Assembly: GCA_012974315.1 (NCBI GenBank)
Contig: JAAXQI010000006.1
Location: 1-17,688, forward strand
Length of the DNA: 17,688 nucleotides
Reading direction: 5' to 3'
From: Desulfobacterales bacterium
GTDB taxonomy: Bacteria > Desulfobacterota > Desulfobulbia > Desulfobulbales > BM004
The notes beneath the pieces were generated by a model. That model did not search any database. It was given only the letters and a program-made list of their open reading frames with translations, and had not been told where the DNA came from. The translations under genes and the position numbers were made by a program. This document shows, piece by piece, positions 13,168 through 17,688 of the stretch (position 1 is its first letter; the number at the start of each line of letters is the position of its first letter).

Positions 13168-13228
13168 CCCCTTTTCCATTTACCCTGAAACTACACATAA
13201 ACACCTGTAGCAAAATACTAGATTAACC

Positions 13229-15121
13229 ATGTCTTATCTTGATAATGAATACGATATTCTGGTAATCGGTGGCGGTCACGCTGGCTGTGAGGCCGCATTG
13301 GCCGGAGCACGTATGGGTTGCCGCGTTGCATTAGCCATCATTAATGTTGACACCATCGGCGCCATGTCCTGCAATCCGGCGGTCGGCGGTCTGGCAAAGG
13401 GGCACCTGGTTAAGGAAATTGATGCCCTTGGAGGCGAGATGGCTAAAAATATTGATGCCACAGCTATCCAGTTCAGGCGGCTTAACACCAGCAAGGGACC
13501 CGCCGTCTGGTCATCAAGGGCACAGGCTGACCGGGTCCGTTATCGGTTGCGCATGAAGTCTGTTCTTGAGCAGCAGGATGGCCTCGATATCAAGCAGGCT
13601 GTTATTGACAGCCTCGTAGTTGAAAATGGCCGCATAACCGGTGCCGTTACATCCCTTGACGAGACCCTGCTTGTCCGGACAGTTGTCATTGCCACCGGGA
13701 CATTCCTAAACGGCCTGGTTCATATCGGGTTGAAAAATTTTCCGGCGGGCCGCATGGGAGATCCACCATCCACCAAACTTTCCCAATGGTTCAAACAGGT
13801 TGGCTTTTCCATGGGCAGGATGAAAACCGGCACCCCGCCAAGACTGGACAGCCGCACAATAGATTTTACGGACCTTGAAGCACAACACGGCGATGATCCG
13901 CCCAATTTTTTCTCATTTTCCAATGCGGATTCTTTATCCCCCAAAACCCCGGAACTGGATCAGTTCCCCTGTTATGTTACCTACACAAACACCGGAACCC
14001 ACGAGATCATCAGGGGCTCAATCGACCGCTCTCCAATGTATGCCGGCATAATTGAAGGTATTGGAGCAAGGTATTGCCCATCCATAGAAGACAAGGTGAT
14101 GCGATTTCCTGAAAAGGACCGGCACCAGATATTTCTGGAACCGGAAGGAACCGATACTGTTGAAGTATACCCTAACGGCGTGCCGACCAGCCTTCCCCTG
14201 GACACCCAAATCGCCATGCTGCGCAGCATCAAGGGACTGGAACAGGTCCAGGTGATCCGGCCCGGTTATGCCATAGAGTATGACTATGTTGATCCACTTG
14301 AACTGCATCCATCCTTACAGACAAAGAGGGTGCAGGGGTTGTTTCTTGCCGGCCAGATTAATGGCACCTCCGGATATGAAGAAGCGGGCGCCCAGGGATT
14401 AATAGCCGGCATAAATGCAGTCCAGTATATTCGTGGAGAAGACCCCCTTATCCTGGACCGCTCCCAGGCATATACAGGTGTTTTAATTGATGATTTAACC
14501 ACACTCGGCACCAAGGAACCGTATCGGCTTTTTACCTCCAGGGCTGAATATCGCTTACTGCTGCGAGAAGATAATGCCGACCTGCGGCTTCGTGATATCG
14601 GGTTCAAACTTGGCCTGGTAGATGCAGAGACTTATGAGACCTTCAAGGCCAAGCGCGATGCCATTGAAAAAACCAGAGAAAAACTGGAAAAAACCACGAT
14701 CAGGCCCGGACCGGAAATCAACAGTATTCTTGAAGGTTTAGGCAGCGTAGCTTTACGGCAGGCATGCAGCCTGAAAGATCTTTTGCGGCGTCCGGAAGTC
14801 TCTCTGGAAGATCTGGCCCCCTTTGCCGGACTTGACAAAGAACTTTCATTAGGCATTAAACGCGAAGTCCAGGTGCAGATAAAATACCAGGGATATATTG
14901 ACAGACAGGGTGAACAGGTAGCCCGCTTCAGAAAGCTGGAGTCAGTTGCCCTGCCGGACAACATAGCTTATGATACCCTTTCGGGGTTATCCGCTGAAGT
15001 CATTGAAAAACTTACCAGGATCCAACCCCGCTCCCTGGGCCAGGCTTCACGCATCTCTGGTATAACGCCCGCTGCGATATCAGTACTGCAGGTACATCTG
15101 CGCAAACAGGGTTATATATAG
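13229..15121 (+). CDS. mnmG: tRNA uridine-34 modification enzyme MnmG (GidA)
   Basis: This 630-residue, full-length FAD protein works with MnmE to modify the wobble uridine of certain tRNAs. The N-terminal dinucleotide-binding motif is VIGGGHAGCEAALAGARMG (about 12-30). NPAVGGLAKGHLVKEIDALGG, KTGTPPRLDS and GTSGYEEAGAQGL are family signatures, and the C-terminal helical domain ends ISVLQVHLRKQGYI. No clear Shine-Dalgarno site precedes the ATG at 13229, but the reading frame begins at the normal family start. In many genomes mnmG directly follows mnmE; here they are on opposite strands and separated by the rest of the rpmH cluster, with lgt following instead of rsmG. Confidence 0.97.
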   Translation: MSYLDNEYDILVIGGGHAGCEAALAGARMGCRVALAIINVDTIGAMSCNPAVGGLAKGHLVKEIDALGGEMAKNIDATAIQFRRLNTSKGPAVWSSRAQADRVRYRLRMKSVLEQQDGLDIKQAVIDSLVVENGRITGAVTSLDETLLVRTVVIATGTFLNGLVHIGLKNFPAGRMGDPPSTKLSQWFKQVGFSMGRMKTGTPPRLDSRTIDFTDLEAQHGDDPPNFFSFSNADSLSPKTPELDQFPCYVTYTNTGTHEIIRGSIDRSPMYAGIIEGIGARYCPSIEDKVMRFPEKDRHQIFLEPEGTDTVEVYPNGVPTSLPLDTQIAMLRSIKGLEQVQVIRPGYAIEYDYVDPLELHPSLQTKRVQGLFLAGQINGTSGYEEAGAQGLIAGINAVQYIRGEDPLILDRSQAYTGVLIDDLTTLGTKEPYRLFTSRAEYRLLLREDNADLRLRDIGFKLGLVDAETYETFKAKRDAIEKTREKLEKTTIRPGPEINSILEGLGSVALRQACSLKDLLRRPEVSLEDLAPFAGLDKELSLGIKREVQVQIKYQGYIDRQGEQVARFRKLESVALPDNIAYDTLSGLSAEVIEKLTRIQPRSLGQASRISGITPAAISVLQVHLRKQGYI

Positions 15122-15123
15122 AG

Positions 15124-15282
15124 GAAGTGACTAGAGTTTGAAGTGAGCTAAAGTGAACTAAAGTGTGAAGTGAACTAAAGTGACTAAAGTGTGAAGTATT
15201 TACACATACCTTACTTATCTCATTGTTTTTAACTTTAGACACTTGCAACTTATAACTTTAGGCACTTATAACTTGTAACTTA
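15124..15282. repeat. Degenerate tandem/inverted repeat patch
   Basis: Left half (about 15124-15197): repeats of a unit like GAAGTGAACTAAAGTG with one- to three-base differences. Right half (about 15230-15282): inverted versions such as AACTTTAGACACTT and AACTTTAGGCACTT, plus repeated AACTTATAA. The patch fills the whole mnmG-lgt gap and touches the lgt start codon. It is not a CRISPR: no spacers of constant length. Confidence 0.75.
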
Positions 15283-15286
15283 TAAA

Positions 15287-16084
15287 ATGATGACTTTTCC
15301 CAATATAGATCCTGTTATTTTCTCTATGGGGCCCCTGCAGGTCCGCTGGTATGGGCTGATGTATGTTTTAGGTTTTGCGGCCACTCTGCTGCTTGTAAAA
15401 TATCAGATAAAAAAATTCGACTTCAAAGAATTTGACGCCCATTTTGAAAATCTCAACCTGGTGCTGATCATTTCTCTTGTCCTTGGCGGCAGGCTTGGGT
15501 ACGTACTTTTTTACAATTTGCCGTACTACCTCAAACATCCTCTGGAGATTTTAGCCACATGGCAGGGAGGCATGTCTTTTCATGGCGGAATGCTGGGCCT
15601 GATCATAGGTGCAGTTATTTTCTGCAGAAAAAACCGACTTGATTTCTGGAGAGTGATCGACCTGTACGGTGTCACCATCCCCATAGGTCTGGGACTTGGA
15701 CGTATCGGCAACTTTATCAATGCTGAACTCTACGGCAGGGCAACTGATGTCCCATGGGGTATGGTTTTTCCCGGGGGCGGACCCTATCCCCGTCATCCAT
15801 CACAACTCTATGAAGCATTTCTCGAAGGCGTGGTTCTTTTTCTTGTCCTGTGGTTTCTCAAGGAAAAACAAAATCCCCCCTCTATTTCCTGGCCATACGG
15901 GAGCATGGGAGCTTTATTCCTTATTCTCTACGGGGTTTTTCGAATTTTTGTTGAGTTTTTCCGTGAGCCGGACGCCCACCTTGGCTTTATTGCTGCAGGA
16001 ATAACCATGGGACAAATGCTCAGTAGCCTCATGATTGTGGCTGGCCTGGCCCTTTTTCTTGTCAGGCGCAAGCAGGCAGCGTGA
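15287..16084 (+). CDS. lgt: Prolipoprotein diacylglyceryl transferase
   Basis: A 265-residue, seven-helix inner-membrane enzyme that moves diacylglycerol from phosphatidylglycerol to the lipobox Cys of prolipoproteins. Family motifs in order: VRWYGLMYVLGF (about 19-30), GGRLGYVLFY, GGMSFHGGMLGLIIG, and GLGRIGNFINAELYGRATDVPWG with the signature Arg-Ile-Gly-Asn-Phe, then RHPSQLYEAFLEG. The start is one of two consecutive ATGs (15287 or 15290). There is no recognisable ribosome site, because the repeat patch runs right up to the gene; translation may be weak or coupled. Confidence 0.96.
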   Translation: MMTFPNIDPVIFSMGPLQVRWYGLMYVLGFAATLLLVKYQIKKFDFKEFDAHFENLNLVLIISLVLGGRLGYVLFYNLPYYLKHPLEILATWQGGMSFHGGMLGLIIGAVIFCRKNRLDFWRVIDLYGVTIPIGLGLGRIGNFINAELYGRATDVPWGMVFPGGGPYPRHPSQLYEAFLEGVVLFLVLWFLKEKQNPPSISWPYGSMGALFLILYGVFRIFVEFFREPDAHLGFIAAGITMGQMLSSLMIVAGLALFLVRRKQAA

Positions 16085-16185
16085 AAGCATTCAGCTTATA
16101 GCGTTAGCCTCCTGCCTCCGATCTCAGGTCTTTTATCTTTCCCCTTGAAACCTTGATCCCTCGACACCTTGAATCCTTTTTTTGC
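16085..16185. other. Convergent intergenic spacer with CCTTGA repeats
   Basis: The spacer between lgt and the convergent nuclease gene carries CCTTGA three times (within 16142-16175, twelve and then sixteen bases apart) and a run of seven or more Ts near 16177. No stable hairpin terminator was found. Confidence 0.4.
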
Positions 16186-17652
16186 TTACTCAAAATCCAA
16201 ACTGACCGGACAGTGATCAGATCCTAGGATATGATTCAAAATAGAAGCATTCTTTACCCGGTTTTCACTGGCTGGATCCACACAGAAATAATCTATCCGC
16301 CAGCCGATATTCCTTTCCCTCGCACTAAACCGGTAACTCCACCAGGTGTACTGCTCCGGCTCCTGGTTGAACTTACGGAAGGTGTCTATATAGCCCGCCC
16401 CAGTGAAGGTATCCATCCACTCTCGCTCCGGTGCTGAGTAACCGGGGTTTTTCTCGTTCTGCTTAGGATTTGCAAGGTCAATGGGCCTATGGGCGACATT
16501 TAAGTCACCGCAGATAACAACCGATTTCTTTTCTGCAAGTCTATCCAGAAAATTGTGGATATCGCGATTAAACTGCAGCTTGTAATCAATCCTCAGCAGA
16601 CCATGCTGGGCATTGGGGAAATAGGCGGTAACCAGGAAAAAATCATCAAACTCCAGGGTCAAGACCCTGCCTTCCTGGTCATGCTCGGGAATATCCATAC
16701 CATAGATCACACTTAGCGGTTTTATCCTGGTGTATATGCAGACACCGGCATAGCCTTTACGTTTTGCCGGGAACCAGTAAGGTTCATACCCATTCAGGTT
16801 CCTTACACTCTCCGGCAGTTGCTCAGGCATGGCCTTGATCTCCTGGAGGCTTATAATGTCTGCATCAAGCTCATAGACAATATCTGTAAAACCTTTTTTT
16901 TCAATAGCACGCAACCCATTGACATTCCAGGATATTAATTTCTTCACTCCATTTTTTATATTTTTGCCATTTGCACTTTTGCCTTTGTCTTTTGCCTTAA
17001 CCGCCTTCCTTGGAGTCACGCCGATCTGTGGACAATGGTTGGCAATAATACACCGATCACAATGGGGACCAAGCGGTTTGCAGGTTCCCTGGCCAAAAGC
17101 CACCAGAATTGAGTTGACGGGAATCCAGTATTCTGCCGGGAGTTTCTGGCGCAGGGCCATCTCGGTCTCAAGGGGCGTCTTTGTTTCCACGTAGCCCCAG
17201 ATATTCATGATCCGGTGAACATGGGTATCCACACAGATTGCCGGCTTCTTAAAGGCAACTGCCACCACCAGGTTAGCAGTTTTACGACCCACGCCGGGAA
17301 GCCTGGTCAGCGATTCAACATCATCCGGGATCCTGCCACCAAACTGTTCCATGGCAGCCGGAAGATCCGAAAGATATTTTGCCTTATTCTTATAAAAACC
17401 AACCGGGTATATGAGCTTGGCAAGAGTTGCCTCATCAAGACTTGCCAGACTCTTAAGGTCAGGTGCCTTCCTGAACAGCCTTGCTGATGCCTTTGCTGTT
17501 GTTTCATCCTTGGTGCGGGCCGAAAGAATGGTGGCCACCAGTATCCGAAAGGGATCTTTTGTCTGTACGGCAATCAGGTCAACCACCGGCACCTGATAGT
17601 TACGGACTTCCTCAGCGAGTATCTTTAGAAAATAATCAATATCAATGGCCAT
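16186..17652 (-). CDS. Endonuclease III-exonuclease III fusion (Nth-XthA)
   Basis: This 488-residue protein has two DNA-repair enzymes in one frame. Residues 1-210 are endonuclease III: helix-hairpin-helix LPGVGRKTA with catalytic Lys124, Asp142 in VDTHVHR, and a [4Fe-4S] site Cys191-x6-Cys198-x2-Cys201-x5-Cys207. A Lys/Asn/Gly-rich linker (about 212-236) follows. Residues 237-488 are an exonuclease III/AP endonuclease: SWNVNGLRA, LQEIKA (Glu271), GDLNVAH (Asp383, Asn385), WRIDYF (Asp454) and GSDHCPVS (Asp479, His480). All catalytic residues are present, so both halves should be active. Nth removes oxidised pyrimidines and nicks by beta-elimination; Xth trims the resulting blocked 3' end. Fusion would channel the intermediate. 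The ATG at 17652 has a GGTGA site upstream. Neither half shows a frameshift or internal stop. Confidence 0.95.
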   Translation of the reverse strand: MAIDIDYFLKILAEEVRNYQVPVVDLIAVQTKDPFRILVATILSARTKDETTAKASARLFRKAPDLKSLASLDEATLAKLIYPVGFYKNKAKYLSDLPAAMEQFGGRIPDDVESLTRLPGVGRKTANLVVAVAFKKPAICVDTHVHRIMNIWGYVETKTPLETEMALRQKLPAEYWIPVNSILVAFGQGTCKPLGPHCDRCIIANHCPQIGVTPRKAVKAKDKGKSANGKNIKNGVKKLISWNVNGLRAIEKKGFTDIVYELDADIISLQEIKAMPEQLPESVRNLNGYEPYWFPAKRKGYAGVCIYTRIKPLSVIYGMDIPEHDQEGRVLTLEFDDFFLVTAYFPNAQHGLLRIDYKLQFNRDIHNFLDRLAEKKSVVICGDLNVAHRPIDLANPKQNEKNPGYSAPEREWMDTFTGAGYIDTFRKFNQEPEQYTWWSYRFSARERNIGWRIDYFCVDPASENRVKNASILNHILGSDHCPVSLDFE

Positions 17653-17688
17653 TAGTCACCGTGTTTATTATATGGGAACCTTTCTTTC

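Noticed and set aside
15124..15282. CRISPR array
   Set aside because: Units are short, degenerate and adjacent, with no uniform spacers and no cas genes.

Overview
The window looks like one end of a metagenomic or draft-genome contig from a sulfate-reducing-type Desulfobacterota (deltaproteobacterium, perhaps Desulfobulbales-like). That is an inference from the gene content: a multiheme class III-like cytochrome c, a TAT-exported ferredoxin and HybB/NrfD-type membrane subunit, a two-CW protein, GcvH-like proteins and a probable selenoprotein. Bases 1-19 are the Tn5/Nextera mosaic-end adapter, not genome, so biological sequence starts at about base 20.

Region 1 (20-5570, + strand) is a respiratory locus. 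It holds the tail of an unidentified gene, a five-heme cytochrome c, a four-cluster TAT ferredoxin, a HybB/NrfD-family integral membrane protein, a membrane-anchored GcvH-like protein that keeps the lipoyl-lysine position, and a second GcvH-like protein that lacks it but carries a Cys motif. After a 316-base gap with a sigma-54-like site come a small membrane protein and a two-CW protein. The two GcvH-like proteins and the small membrane protein share a C-terminal L-G-x-x-M/L-x-D-G-G-x-P motif, which suggests a common partner or complex.

Region 2 (5852-7374, + strand) is the most striking part. An ArsM-like SAM methyltransferase reads continuously from 5852 to 6694 only if two in-frame TGA codons are decoded, at codons 14 and 233. 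The second TGA sits where ArsM relatives carry a conserved Cys (W-S-x-C-I-G-G). Each TGA is followed by a hairpin with a GGT-containing apex 18-22 bases downstream, as in bacterial SECIS elements. The extended frame ends in an ATGA overlap with the next gene, a TVP38/DedA-like membrane protein. I interpret this as a double-selenocysteine methyltransferase; conventional calling would report only a truncated internal ORF.

Region 3 (7431-12463, - strand) is the conserved rpmH-rnpA-yidD-yidC-jag-mnmE cluster: ribosomal protein L34, RNase P protein, membrane insertion, RNA binding and tRNA U34 modification. rpmH (45 codons) is easy to miss. No dnaA or convincing oriC lies next to it.

Region 4 (12712-17652) has a sigma-70-like promoter, an FmdB-like zinc-ribbon protein, mnmG (the partner of MnmE), a degenerate inverted/tandem repeat patch, lgt, and on the - strand a single-chain fusion of endonuclease III and exonuclease III, which joins two consecutive base-excision-repair steps in one polypeptide.
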